Assembly: GCA_963717475.1 (NCBI GenBank)
Contig: OY970337.1
Span: forward strand, 1,426,001-1,490,000
Direction: 5' to 3'
DNA length: 64,000 bases
Source of the DNA: AC-32 sp963717475
GTDB lineage: Bacteria; Actinomycetota; Thermoleophilia; Gaiellales; Gaiellaceae
Shown here: in pieces, positions 1 to 7,673 of the stretch
How positions within the stretch are numbered: the first letter of the stretch is position 1
Layout: each line of letters opens with the position of its first letter
Notes under the pieces: generated by a model
What the model saw: the letters and a program-made list of their open reading frames with translations, nothing else
What the model was told of the DNA's origin: nothing
Database searches by the model: none
Made by a program: the position numbers and the translations under genes

Positions 1-2
1 TT

Positions 3-1093
3 CGCGTCGCGATCGTCGGCGTCGGCAACTGCGCGAGCTCGCTCGTGCAGGGCGTCGAGTTCTACAAGGACGCGGAGCCCGGCACATTCGTGCCCGGCCT
101 GATGCACGTCGACCTCGGCGGCTACCACGTAGCGACGTCGAGTTCACGGCGGCGTTCGACGTCACCACCGACAAGGTCGGCAAGGATCTCGCCGACGCGA
201 TCTGGGCGCACCCGAACAACACGATCAAGTTCGCGGACGTCCCGAAGACCGGCATCACCGTCCACCGCGGGATGACCCACGATGGGCTCGGCAAGTACCT
301 CTCGGAGGTCGTCACCAAGGCGCCCGGCGAGACCGACGACGTGGTCGGGATCCTGAAGGAGACCGGCACCGACGTCGTCATCAACTACCTCCCGGTCGGC
401 TCCGAGGCCGCGACCAAGTGGTACACGGAGCAGGTCCTCGAGGCCGGCTGCGCGATGGTGAACTGCATGCCGATCTTCATCGCGCGCGAGAGCTACTGGC
501 AGCGCCGGTTCGAGGAGAAGGGCCTGCCGATCATCGGCGACGACATCAAGTCGCAGGTCGGCGCCACGATCACGCACCGCGTCCTGACCAGCATCTTCCG
601 CGACCGCGGCGTCCGCGTCGACCGCACCTACCAGCTCAACTTCGGCGGCAACTCCGACTTCATGAACATGCTGGAGCGCGAGCGGCTCGAGTCGAAGAAG
701 ATCTCGAAGACGTACTCGATCAAGTCGACGCTCCCGTACGAGCTCGAGGACAAGAACATCCACGTAGGCCCGTCGGACTACGTGCCGTGGCTCGAGGACC
801 GCAAGTGGGCGTACATCCGGGTCGAGGGCACGGCCTTCGGTGAGGTTCCGCTGAACGCGGAGCTGAAGATCGAGGTCTGGGACTCCCCCAACTCGGCCGG
901 CGTCGTGATCGACGCGGTGCGGCTCGCGAAGCTCGCGCTCGACAACGGCATCTCGGGCACGCTCGGCGGCCCCAGCGCCTACCTGATGAAGTCACCGCCC
1001 AAGCAGATGAAGGACGAGGACGCGCGCGACGCGACCGAGGACTTCATCCGCAAGCACGCCAAGAAGAAGACCAAGCAGCCGGCGACGACATAG
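3..1093 (+). CDS. ino1: inositol-3-phosphate synthase (5' partial, one frameshift)
   Basis: Converts glucose 6-phosphate to 1D-myo-inositol 3-phosphate with NAD, the first step towards inositol lipids and mycothiol-type thiols. The reading frame is open from the first bases and shows the NAD-binding stretch VAIVGVGNCASSL, so only a few N-terminal residues lie outside the window. Total length (about 363 codons) fits the short actinobacterial family. At about 129-131 the frame changes: GGYHV is followed in the next frame by SDVEFTAAFDV, as if one base were missing. Downstream family blocks NYLPVGSEAATKWY, DDIKSQVGATITHR and LNFGGNSDFMNM are intact. The identity is clear; the indel is probably a sequence error. 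The methyltransferase gene starts 7 nt after the stop. Confidence 0.93.
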   Translation, partial: RRDRRRRQLRELARAGRRVLQGRGARHIRARPDARRPRRLPRSDVEFTAAFDVTTDKVGKDLADAIWAHPNNTIKFADVPKTGITVHRGMTHDGLGKYLSEVVTKAPGETDDVVGILKETGTDVVINYLPVGSEAATKWYTEQVLEAGCAMVNCMPIFIARESYWQRRFEEKGLPIIGDDIKSQVGATITHRVLTSIFRDRGVRVDRTYQLNFGGNSDFMNMLERERLESKKISKTYSIKSTLPYELEDKNIHVGPSDYVPWLEDRKWAYIRVEGTAFGEVPLNAELKIEVWDSPNSAGVVIDAVRLAKLALDNGISGTLGGPSAYLMKSPPKQMKDEDARDATEDFIRKHAKKKTKQPATT

Positions 1094-1099
1094 GGGCCC

Positions 1100-1858
1100 T
1101 TGGCCCGGATCAGCTACGACGAGCGGACCGCCGAAGCCTTCAAGGCGGTCCGCGAAGTCCCACGCGACGGGCTCCTGGAATGGCGCGAGGCGGTACGGCG
1201 CCACCTGCGCCCTTCGCAGGGGATGACTCTGGTCGACATCGGCGCGGGAACCGGTGCGTTCGCGGTTGCTTTCTGCGACTGGTTCGACCTGAGGGTCCTC
1301 GCAGTCGAGCCGTCGGCCGCGATGCGGGGCCAGATCCCGCCGACGCCGGCGATCCAGGTGCTCGAGGGAGACGCGAGCGCCCTTCCCCTGCCGGATGACT
1401 CGGCAGACGCAGCCTGGCTTGCCCTTGTCATTCACCACGTCCCTGACCTGGAAGCCGCCGCGCACGAGATCCGCCGCGTTCTCCGACCCGGGGCCCCGGT
1501 CCTCATCCGGCAAGGTTTTCCGGGCAGGTGCGACGGGGTCGAGCTCGTCCGCTGGTTCCCCGAGACCGCCCGGGCGGTCGAGACCTACCCCTCCGTCGCG
1601 GATACGTGCGAGGCATTCGGAGCCGCGGGATTCCGCCAGGAGGCTCTCGAGCAGGTTCGCGAGACGTACCCGGCCAGCCTCGCGGACTTCCTCGGGCAGG
1701 TGGACACCTTCCGTCAGGCCGACACGACGATGCGGAGCCTCACCGAGGACGAGTTCCTCCGCGGCAAAGAACGTCTCCGCAGTGCCGTGCGACAGGCCGA
1801 GGACGCAGGGACTCAGGCGACCAGAAGCAACTGGCTTGACCTCCTGGTTCTGCGCTGA
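1100..1858 (+). CDS. class I SAM-dependent methyltransferase
   Basis: A 252-residue protein with the Rossmann SAM-binding motif I VDIGAGTGAF at about residues 45-54, an acidic residue after strand 2 (LAVEPSAAM) and a motif-II-like EGDASALPLPDDS region. This places it among class I methyltransferases of the UbiE/type-11 kind. The substrate cannot be read from sequence. The start is TTG, 7 nt after the ino1 stop, suggesting co-transcription. No membrane segment or signal peptide is seen. The context (inositol phosphate, glycosyltransferase) allows a role in lipid or thiol metabolism, but that is only inference. Confidence 0.85.
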   Translation: MARISYDERTAEAFKAVREVPRDGLLEWREAVRRHLRPSQGMTLVDIGAGTGAFAVAFCDWFDLRVLAVEPSAAMRGQIPPTPAIQVLEGDASALPLPDDSADAAWLALVIHHVPDLEAAAHEIRRVLRPGAPVLIRQGFPGRCDGVELVRWFPETARAVETYPSVADTCEAFGAAGFRQEALEQVRETYPASLADFLGQVDTFRQADTTMRSLTEDEFLRGKERLRSAVRQAEDAGTQATRSNWLDLLVLR

Positions 1859-1879
1859 GCGAGGCTAGACTCGGGGCCG

Positions 1880-3613
1880 ATGGGCCTGCGCGTCTGCCTG
1901 GTCACGCCCTTCGCCTGGTCGCGGCCCCACGACGTGAACGAGCATGTGGCCGGTCTGGCGTCCGGCCTGCGCGAGCTCGGCCACTCCGTGACGGTGCTCG
2001 CGCCCTCGACGCGGGCGGCCGACCTGATCGCCGGGCGCCGCGCGCTGCTCGACGGCGGCGGCGCCGAGGTGATCGCGCTCGGGCCGGCGGTCCCGGTCTC
2101 GCGGCGCAGCCGGATCGGCGTCCCGGTCGGCGTGCGCGCGAACCTCTCGCTGGCGCTCGCCCGCGGCGAGTACGACGTCGTGCACGGCTTCGAGCCGGGG
2201 CTGCCGAGCCTCTCGTACCTGGCGCTGCGGGACGCCCAGGCCCTGGCCGTCGCCACCTTCCTCTCGCCGGAGCGGCTCGGCTACCCGCCCGGCCGCGCGC
2301 AGCGCGAAAGGCTCCTCGGGCGGATCGACGCGCTGCTCGCCACCTCCGAGGAGACGGCCGAGGCAGCCGCCGAGCGGCTTCCGGGCGACTACCGGGTCGT
2401 CAGCCCCGGCGTGGACGTCGAGCGCTTCCGGCCCGCCGCGAAGCGCAAGCTCGTCGTCTACGAGTGGCGGCCCACCGAGCGCCCACTCGCCCGCTCCGTC
2501 GCGCGGGCCTTGAAGGAGCTGCCCGGCTGGGAGCTCGTCCTCCTGCGGACGAAGCCGCTCGCCGGGCGGCCGACCGTCTCGCGTGCCCTCCGGGACCGCG
2601 CGTACGTTCGCACCCTCCGCGACGCCGCCGCCCGCGCTCCCCTGCTGAACGAAGCGGCCGTCTTCGTCCCGGCACTCGAAGGGCTCGACCGGGTTTCCCT
2701 GGAGGCTGCGGCGGCCGGCGCCGCGATCGTCGCGCCGCCCGGTCTTCGCGACCAGCCCGAGCTGGCAGCCGCCGCCATCGCGCGGCTCTGCGAGGACGAG
2801 GCCTTCCGCAAGCGCTCGGCCGCGCGGGCTCGCGAGGACGCGGAGCGCCAGAGCTTCGCAGCGCTCGCCGCCGACGTGGCCGAGGTCTACGAGGAGCTGG
2901 CCGCGAAGCGAAAGCCGCGCGCGCCGGCGCCGACGATCCCCGCCGAGCACGAGTGGATCGCCGCCGACCTCCACCTGCACACGTCGTGGTCGCACGACTG
3001 CCAGATCCCGGTCGAGGAGCTGCTCGACACCGCCGAGGAGCAGGGCCTCCGCGCGATCGCCGTCACCGACCACAACGTCTTCGGCGGAGCGCTCGAAGCG
3101 GTTGAGCTGGCCAGGCACCGCGACCTGATCGTGATCCCGGGCGAAGAGGTCAAGACGAAGGAGCAGGGCGAGGTGATCGGCCTCTTCCTGCGCGAGGAGA
3201 TCCCGCGCGGCCAGACCTTCGACGAGACCGTCGCGGCGATCAAGGCACAGGGCGGGATCGTCTACGTCCCCCACCCCTTCGACCGCCTCCACGCGATCCC
3301 GGACGCCGCGACGCTGCACCGCAACCTCGCGCAGATCGACATCCTCGAGGTCTACAACGCGCGTCTGCTGTTCGAGGCCTACAACGACGAGGCCCTGCGA
3401 TTCGCGCGCAAGTACGGGCTCGCGATGGGCGCAGGCTCCGACGCGCACGTCGTCCAGGGGATCGGCACCGGGCGGGTGCGCATGCCCGCCTTCGACGGGC
3501 CCGAGCAGTTCCTCGCCGGGCTCCGGCTGGCGCAGATCCAGCGGCGGCCGCGCTCGCTCCTGTACCTGCAGTCGCTCAAGTGGGCGGCGCAGGCCAAGGA
3601 AAGAGTTCGGTAG
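1880..3613 (+). CDS. glycosyltransferase family 4 - PHP domain fusion protein
   Basis: Two domains in one 577-residue chain. Residues 1 to about 340 are GT-B glycosyltransferase (family 4): N-terminal RVCLVTPFAWSRPHD and a C-terminal EX7E element in PALEGLDRVSLEAAAAG. Residues from about 355 form a PHP phosphoesterase domain with DLHLH (H365, H367), TDHN (D397, H398), a HPFDR motif and SDAH (D521, H523), which are the metal ligands of the family. The GT half is somewhat short. The ATG lies 8 nt after a TAGACT -10-like hexamer (1866-1871), suggesting a leaderless transcript. The donor, acceptor and phosphoester substrate are unknown; the fusion suggests sugar transfer linked to removal of a phosphate. 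Confidence 0.85.
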   Translation: MGLRVCLVTPFAWSRPHDVNEHVAGLASGLRELGHSVTVLAPSTRAADLIAGRRALLDGGGAEVIALGPAVPVSRRSRIGVPVGVRANLSLALARGEYDVVHGFEPGLPSLSYLALRDAQALAVATFLSPERLGYPPGRAQRERLLGRIDALLATSEETAEAAAERLPGDYRVVSPGVDVERFRPAAKRKLVVYEWRPTERPLARSVARALKELPGWELVLLRTKPLAGRPTVSRALRDRAYVRTLRDAAARAPLLNEAAVFVPALEGLDRVSLEAAAAGAAIVAPPGLRDQPELAAAAIARLCEDEAFRKRSAARAREDAERQSFAALAADVAEVYEELAAKRKPRAPAPTIPAEHEWIAADLHLHTSWSHDCQIPVEELLDTAEEQGLRAIAVTDHNVFGGALEAVELARHRDLIVIPGEEVKTKEQGEVIGLFLREEIPRGQTFDETVAAIKAQGGIVYVPHPFDRLHAIPDAATLHRNLAQIDILEVYNARLLFEAYNDEALRFARKYGLAMGAGSDAHVVQGIGTGRVRMPAFDGPEQFLAGLRLAQIQRRPRSLLYLQSLKWAAQAKERVR

Positions 3614-3636
3614 CCGAGAAAGGTCCCGTTGCCCGT

Positions 3637-4221
3637 ATGCCAGCCGTGAGCGACGAGATCTTCGAGAAATACCTGCAGAAGGCGATCGCCGAGACCAATG
3701 AGCTCGGTGACGAGATCGCCCGCGCCGCGGGCGAGGGACGAGTACCCGTCCTCGGGTCCGGCCACCCGCTCGCCGACGTGATGCTGCTCAAGTACGGCCC
3801 CCAGTATTCGGAGCTGCAGGAGGGCGTCGCGTTCTTCGGACGCGCAGGCCAGGCGATCCTGAAGTCGCTGCAGCGCCTGCGCGTCGATCCGATGGCGGTC
3901 TACGGCACGAACTGCCTCAAGTTCGTCGACGAGGACCCGGACGACGCGAAGCAGTGGCTCGTGCGCGAGCTGCACATCGTCCAGCCGAAGATCGTCGTGG
4001 TCATGGGCGAGGACGCCCTCGAGTTCCTGAACGCGCTCGAGTTCCCGCTCTCGGCGCCGGTCGAGGCGAAGGCCGGCGAGCTGCAGGAGCTGACGCCGAC
4101 GATCCAGGCGCTCTACGTGCCGGACATCGACGCCTCGCTCGACGAGCAGCCCGCGAAGACGCGCTTCTGGAACGCCTTCAAGACCCTCGGTGCGTGGTGG
4201 GCCGAGCTTCCGCCTTACTGA
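3637..4221 (+). CDS. uracil-DNA glycosylase superfamily protein, non-canonical
   Basis: A 194-residue protein resembling family 4/5 uracil-DNA glycosylases in the FFGRAGQAIL segment, the YGTNCLKF strand and the VQPKIVVVMG strand. However, the usual first motif (GEAPG-type) reads MLLKYGPQ, the C-terminal HPS motif is replaced by VPDIDASL, and there is no four-cysteine iron-sulfur pattern. It may be an inactive or altered glycosylase fold. ATG 3637 was chosen because a GTG further up (3580) would overlap the preceding gene by 34 nt and add residues without family likeness. Its end overlaps the next gene by 28 nt. Confidence 0.7.
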   Translation: MPAVSDEIFEKYLQKAIAETNELGDEIARAAGEGRVPVLGSGHPLADVMLLKYGPQYSELQEGVAFFGRAGQAILKSLQRLRVDPMAVYGTNCLKFVDEDPDDAKQWLVRELHIVQPKIVVVMGEDALEFLNALEFPLSAPVEAKAGELQELTPTIQALYVPDIDASLDEQPAKTRFWNAFKTLGAWWAELPPY

Positions 4222-4946
4222 GCTCGCGTCGCGTCGTCGGCTTCGTCGCGCTCTTGGCGGCGTTGAGCGTCTACTACGCGGTGCACGAAAACCTCTGGGA
4301 CGGATCGCTGTGGTGGGACATTGCGTTCCTCGCGTTCGTGCTGATCCCGGCCGTGTTCGGCCTCGTGTGGCTGGCGCTTCCGTTCTGGCGGTCGCCTCCG
4401 CTCCAGCTGCTGGTCGCGGCGGGCGCGTTCGTCGCGCTCGCGGTTGTGTTGCAGGCCGCGGGGGCGCGGACGCCCGCGAACTTCTGCAAGCTCGCGGCGA
4501 TGAGCGCGGTCGGCTGGCTCTTCCTCCACTACTTCGAGGAGGTGAGCTGGGTCGTGCTCGTCGCGCTGATCATCCCGTGGGTCGACGCGTACTCCGTCTG
4601 GCGCGGGCCCACGCACCGCATCGTCACGAAGCACGAGGAGGTCTTCACGCTGCTGGCATTCGCCTTTCCCGTCCCCGGCGAGAACGGCGCGGCCAAGCTC
4701 GGGCTGCCCGACCTGATGTTCTTCGCGCTCTTCCTGGCCACGGCCGCGCGCTTCCGCCTGCGCGTGGCCTGGACGTGGGTCTGCCTGACCGCGTCGATCG
4801 GGACGACGATGGCGCTCGCGACGTGGACGGACGTCGGCGGCCTCCCTGCGCTGCCACTGCTCGCGCTCGGGTTCCTGCTCCCGAACGCCGACCTGCTGTG
4901 GCGCCTTGTGCGCGAGCCGCGCCCCGCCGAGCACGTCCCTAGCTAA
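4194..4946 (+). CDS. presenilin-like intramembrane aspartyl protease candidate (A22 / DUF1119 type)
   Basis: A 250-residue, strongly hydrophobic protein with eight or nine predicted membrane spans and no signal peptide. The last four spans have the order and motifs of presenilin and signal-peptide-peptidase homologues. One span ends in IIPWVDAYSVW (Asp131, the YD-type aspartate). The next begins KLGLPDLMFFALF (Asp173 in a GLPD version of GxGD). A hydrophobic span follows, and the final one contains GLPALPLLALG (PALP at 218-221, the PAL motif). Known archaeal presenilin homologues carry the same set. The differences are V for Y before Asp131 and P for the second G of GxGD. It starts at GTG 4194 or 4197 inside the 3' end of the glycosylase-like gene, so translation is probably coupled. 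Substrate unknown. Confidence 0.62.
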   Translation: MVGRASALLSSRRVVGFVALLAALSVYYAVHENLWDGSLWWDIAFLAFVLIPAVFGLVWLALPFWRSPPLQLLVAAGAFVALAVVLQAAGARTPANFCKLAAMSAVGWLFLHYFEEVSWVVLVALIIPWVDAYSVWRGPTHRIVTKHEEVFTLLAFAFPVPGENGAAKLGLPDLMFFALFLATAARFRLRVAWTWVCLTASIGTTMALATWTDVGGLPALPLLALGFLLPNADLLWRLVREPRPAEHVPS

Positions 4947-5848
4947 GGAGCTGGGTCGATCCGCCAGAGGTCTCCGTCGTCCTCGGAGGTAACCCAGACG
5001 GACCCTGCTGCGCCTGCAACGGCGATCGGGCTGGAGCCGACCGAGATCGTTCGAACGACGGAGTTGCCGGCCGGGCTCACGACCGAGACCGTGCCGGAGT
5101 CGATGTTCGGAACCCAGAGCTCGTCGCCGATCCATGCCCCGGCGAGCGGGTTCTCGCCGACGTCGATCACGGCTTGCGTCGCCATCGTCGCCGGATCGAT
5201 CCGGTACACCTTGCCCGTCTCGCTCGAGACCCAGAGCGAACCGGCATGAGCCGTGATCCAGTCGGCCGTCGGGACGGCGACCGCCTTCTCGACGCGGTTG
5301 CGCCGCGGATCGATGCGCACGAGCCGCCCGCGGCCGTAGTCGGCGACCCAGACCTTGCCGAAAGCGAGCGCGATCCCGTTCGGCTGGCCGCCGACCCGAA
5401 TCGTCTTCGTCACGCGGTTCCGCCGAGCGCTGATCCGGCTGACCGTGCCCGAGGCCTCGTTGGTGACCCACACGAGCCCGGAGCCGTACGCGAGGGCATA
5501 CGGGTTGATGCCGACGCGGATCCGCGCCTGGCGCCGGTTCGTACGCGCGTTCAGCCGGCTCACGCTTGCCCCGTAGCGAGCGCCGACCCAGACGCTTCCG
5601 GCCCCGTAGGCGATGCCGAACGGCTGGTCGGCCACCGCGATCTTCGCCTTCACGCGGCCGGCGGCCGGATCCACCTTGACGAGGCGGCCGCCGGTGCGGT
5701 CGGTCACCCAGAGGGCTCCACCGCCGGCGCGCGCGAAAGAGGCCGACAGCCCGACGTGCAGCTTCTGGGGAGGGGCTGCCGCAGGAGCACCGCCGCAGGC
5801 GGCGAGACCCACCGTCAGGCCGACGGCCACTTCGCGTAGACTTACCAC
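4943..5848 (-). CDS. secreted beta-propeller lipoprotein (YVTN/Vgb-like repeats)
   Basis: A 301-residue exported protein. A short N-terminal hydrophobic stretch ends in a lipobox-like LAAC (Cys about residue 18). The rest is six or seven repeats of about 42 residues of the form GSVWVT...G.V.RID....V...I.VG..P, the pattern of NHL/YVTN/virginiamycin-B-lyase-like propellers. Such proteins are usually binding or scaffold propellers; no catalytic lyase residues can be asserted here. The GTG start sits inside an inverted repeat shared with the divergent MarR gene. The 3' end overlaps the presenilin-like gene by 4 nt on the opposite strand. Confidence 0.8.
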   Translation of the reverse strand: MVSLREVAVGLTVGLAACGGAPAAAPPQKLHVGLSASFARAGGGALWVTDRTGGRLVKVDPAAGRVKAKIAVADQPFGIAYGAGSVWVGARYGASVSRLNARTNRRQARIRVGINPYALAYGSGLVWVTNEASGTVSRISARRNRVTKTIRVGGQPNGIALAFGKVWVADYGRGRLVRIDPRRNRVEKAVAVPTADWITAHAGSLWVSSETGKVYRIDPATMATQAVIDVGENPLAGAWIGDELWVPNIDSGTVSVVSPAGNSVVRTISVGSSPIAVAGAAGSVWVTSEDDGDLWRIDPAP

Positions 5849-5876
5849 AACCTTGAACTACATTACCACAAGGTTG
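5848..5876. promoter_or_regulatory. probable MarR operator between divergent genes
   Basis: A perfect inverted repeat CAACCTTG (5848-5855) and CAAGGTTG (5869-5876) with centres 21 bp apart, two helical turns. The two arms sit in a direct repeat TTACCACAA (5842-5850 and 5863-5871). The spacer contains TACATT on the plus strand and TAATGT on the minus strand, which could be -10 elements for both genes. A MarR dimer bound here would cover both promoters, giving autoregulation plus control of the lipoprotein. Confidence 0.6.
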
Positions 5877-5881
5877 CGATA

Positions 5882-6322
5882 ATGGCCGATGCCGGGACCG
5901 ACACGATCCTCCTCGATGTATTTCGGACGAACCAGTTCCGGGAGCGCCTGATCGCAACGGCGCTCGAGGGCCTGCCGCTGCCTCCCGAGGACTACCCGTT
6001 CTACGTCCTGGTCGGGGCCGAGGGGCCGCTCACGCCCACGGCTCTCGCGGCCCGGACGGCGATGCCGCTCTCGACAGTGCTCTACCGCGTCGGCCGGCTC
6101 GAGCGCCGCGGCCACGCCGAGCGCAAGCCGAACCCCGACGACCGGCGCTCGTATCTCCTCAGCCTGACCGCCGACGGCCAGAAGCTGCTGCGAGACGCAC
6201 GGCCGCGCTTCCGCGCCCTGGCCGAAGCGGTCGAGGGTCGGCTCGGAGGAGGCGTTGCCGGCCTTCGCGCCGGTCTCGGGGAGCTGCGGGACGCGATCGA
6301 GACCGAGCTCAGCCGTGAGTGA
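5882..6322 (+). CDS. MarR-family transcriptional regulator
   Basis: A 146-residue winged-helix regulator. The HTH region reads LTPTALAARTAMPLSTVLYR followed by VGRLERRGHAERKPNPDDRRSY, the usual MarR recognition helix and wing with the DxR motif. N- and C-terminal helices would form the dimer interface. The gene is divergent from the beta-propeller lipoprotein and the shared 33-bp region holds an inverted repeat. The 3' end overlaps rlmD convergently by 14 nt. The inducer is unknown. Confidence 0.88.
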   Translation: MADAGTDTILLDVFRTNQFRERLIATALEGLPLPPEDYPFYVLVGAEGPLTPTALAARTAMPLSTVLYRVGRLERRGHAERKPNPDDRRSYLLSLTADGQKLLRDARPRFRALAEAVEGRLGGGVAGLRAGLGELRDAIETELSRE

Positions 6323-7673
6323 GCAGCGCGACCGTCTCGACGTGCGGTGTGTGCGGGAACATGTCGACAGGCCGGGCGCGCTCGAGTCGGTAGCCCCAGT
6401 CGCGCTGGAGCTCCTTCACGTTCGCGGCCAGCGTCGTCGGGTTGCAGGAGACGTACACGAGCCGGCTCGCCTCGAGCCGCGCAAGACGGCGCAGCGCCTT
6501 GCCGGAGAGCCCGGCCCTCGGCGGGTCGACCACCGCGACGTCCGGGGCTCCCGCCCGGTCGCGTAGCTCCTCGATCGAAGCTCCAACCTCGCCGGCGAAG
6601 AACGCCGCGTTCGTGATCCCGTTCAGGTCGGCGTTCTCGAGGGCGCAGGCGACCGACTCCTCCGAGACCTCCACGCCCCACACCGTCAGCGCGTCGCGCG
6701 CCATCGTCAGCCCGATCGTCCCGATCCCGCAGTAGAGGTCGTAGACGCTCTCGCTTCCGGTCAGGCCCGCGTACTCGCCCGCGAGCTCGTACAGGCGCTC
6801 CGCCATCGCCGTGTTCGTCTGCAGGAACGCGTTCGGGCGGACGCGGAAGCGCAGGCCGCAGAGCTCCTCCTCGATCGCGTCCTCGCCCCAGAGGAGCGTC
6901 GTCGGCAGGTTCGTCACCTCGGCCGGCGTTTCGTTCACCGACCAGTGGATCGAGCGCACCTCCGGGAAGCGCCGCAGCACCTCGACGAGCTCGTCGCGGT
7001 CGAAGCGCTCCCCCGCCGCGGTCACGAGCTGCACGAGCAGCTGGCTCGTGTTCCGGCCCTCGCGCAGCACCAGGTGCCGCAAATAGCCCGTGTGCTCCGC
7101 CTGGTCGTACGGCTCGAGCTTCTCCGCCCGCGCCCAGTCACGCACCGCGTCGCGCACGGCGTTGCCGAGATCGGTCGTCAGCCAGCACTTCCGAATGTCG
7201 AGCACCTCGTCCCAGCGCCCGGCCTTGTGGAAGCCCAGCGCCGGCCCCGACGGGGTCGCCGTGAACGAGTACTCGAGCTTGTTGCGGTAGTGGAACTGCT
7301 CCACGGCCGGGACGATCGGCTCCAGCGGTGGCTCCTCCACTCCGCCGAGCCGCCGCAGCGCGTCCTCGACCTGCGCCGCCTTCGAAGCGACCTGCGCGTC
7401 GTAGGCGAGATCCTGGAAGCGACAGCCTCCGCAGGCCGGGTAATGGGCGCAGGGTGCCTCCACGCGCTGCGGTCCCGGCGAGAGCACCTCGACCGCCAGC
7501 GCCTCCGCGTGGTTCCGCTTCACCTTCGTCACCCGCGCGCGAACCCGGTCGCCCGGCAGCCCGCGCCGGACGAAGACGACGAAGCCGTTCAGCCGCGCGA
7601 CGCCGTTCCCGCCATAGGCGAGCGAGTCGATCGAGAGCTCTAGCTCTTCGTCACGCGAGACGGGGGCGGCCAC
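6309..7673 (-). CDS. rlmD: 23S rRNA (uracil-C5)-methyltransferase, RlmD/RumA family
   Basis: SAM-dependent methyltransferase of 454 residues that makes 5-methyluridine in 23S rRNA (RlmD/RlmCD type). An N-terminal TRAM domain (about 1-65) is followed by iron-sulfur cysteines C75, C81, C84 and C163. The SAM site is YDLYCGIGTIGLTMA, followed by VVDPPRAG and the catalytic nucleophile in YVSCNP (C410). Full length, no missing key residue. The start overlaps the end of the upstream phosphoesterase gene by 34 nt; a slightly later start is possible. Which uridine is modified cannot be told from sequence. Confidence 0.9.
   Translation of the reverse strand: MAAPVSRDEELELSIDSLAYGGNGVARLNGFVVFVRRGLPGDRVRARVTKVKRNHAEALAVEVLSPGPQRVEAPCAHYPACGGCRFQDLAYDAQVASKAAQVEDALRRLGGVEEPPLEPIVPAVEQFHYRNKLEYSFTATPSGPALGFHKAGRWDEVLDIRKCWLTTDLGNAVRDAVRDWARAEKLEPYDQAEHTGYLRHLVLREGRNTSQLLVQLVTAAGERFDRDELVEVLRRFPEVRSIHWSVNETPAEVTNLPTTLLWGEDAIEEELCGLRFRVRPNAFLQTNTAMAERLYELAGEYAGLTGSESVYDLYCGIGTIGLTMARDALTVWGVEVSEESVACALENADLNGITNAAFFAGEVGASIEELRDRAGAPDVAVVDPPRAGLSGKALRRLARLEASRLVYVSCNPTTLAANVKELQRDWGYRLERARPVDMFPHTPHVETVALLTHG

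Noticed and set aside
1865..3448. 527-codon open frame antisense to the GT4-PHP gene
   Set aside because: Frame mirrors the coding strand in high-GC DNA, composition is Arg/Val/Asp-rich with no domain, and the opposite strand has clear motifs.
4215..5957. 580-codon minus-strand frame across the presenilin-like, propeller and MarR region
   Set aside because: Low-complexity Arg/Gly/Ala product without motifs; overlapping real genes in other frames explain it.
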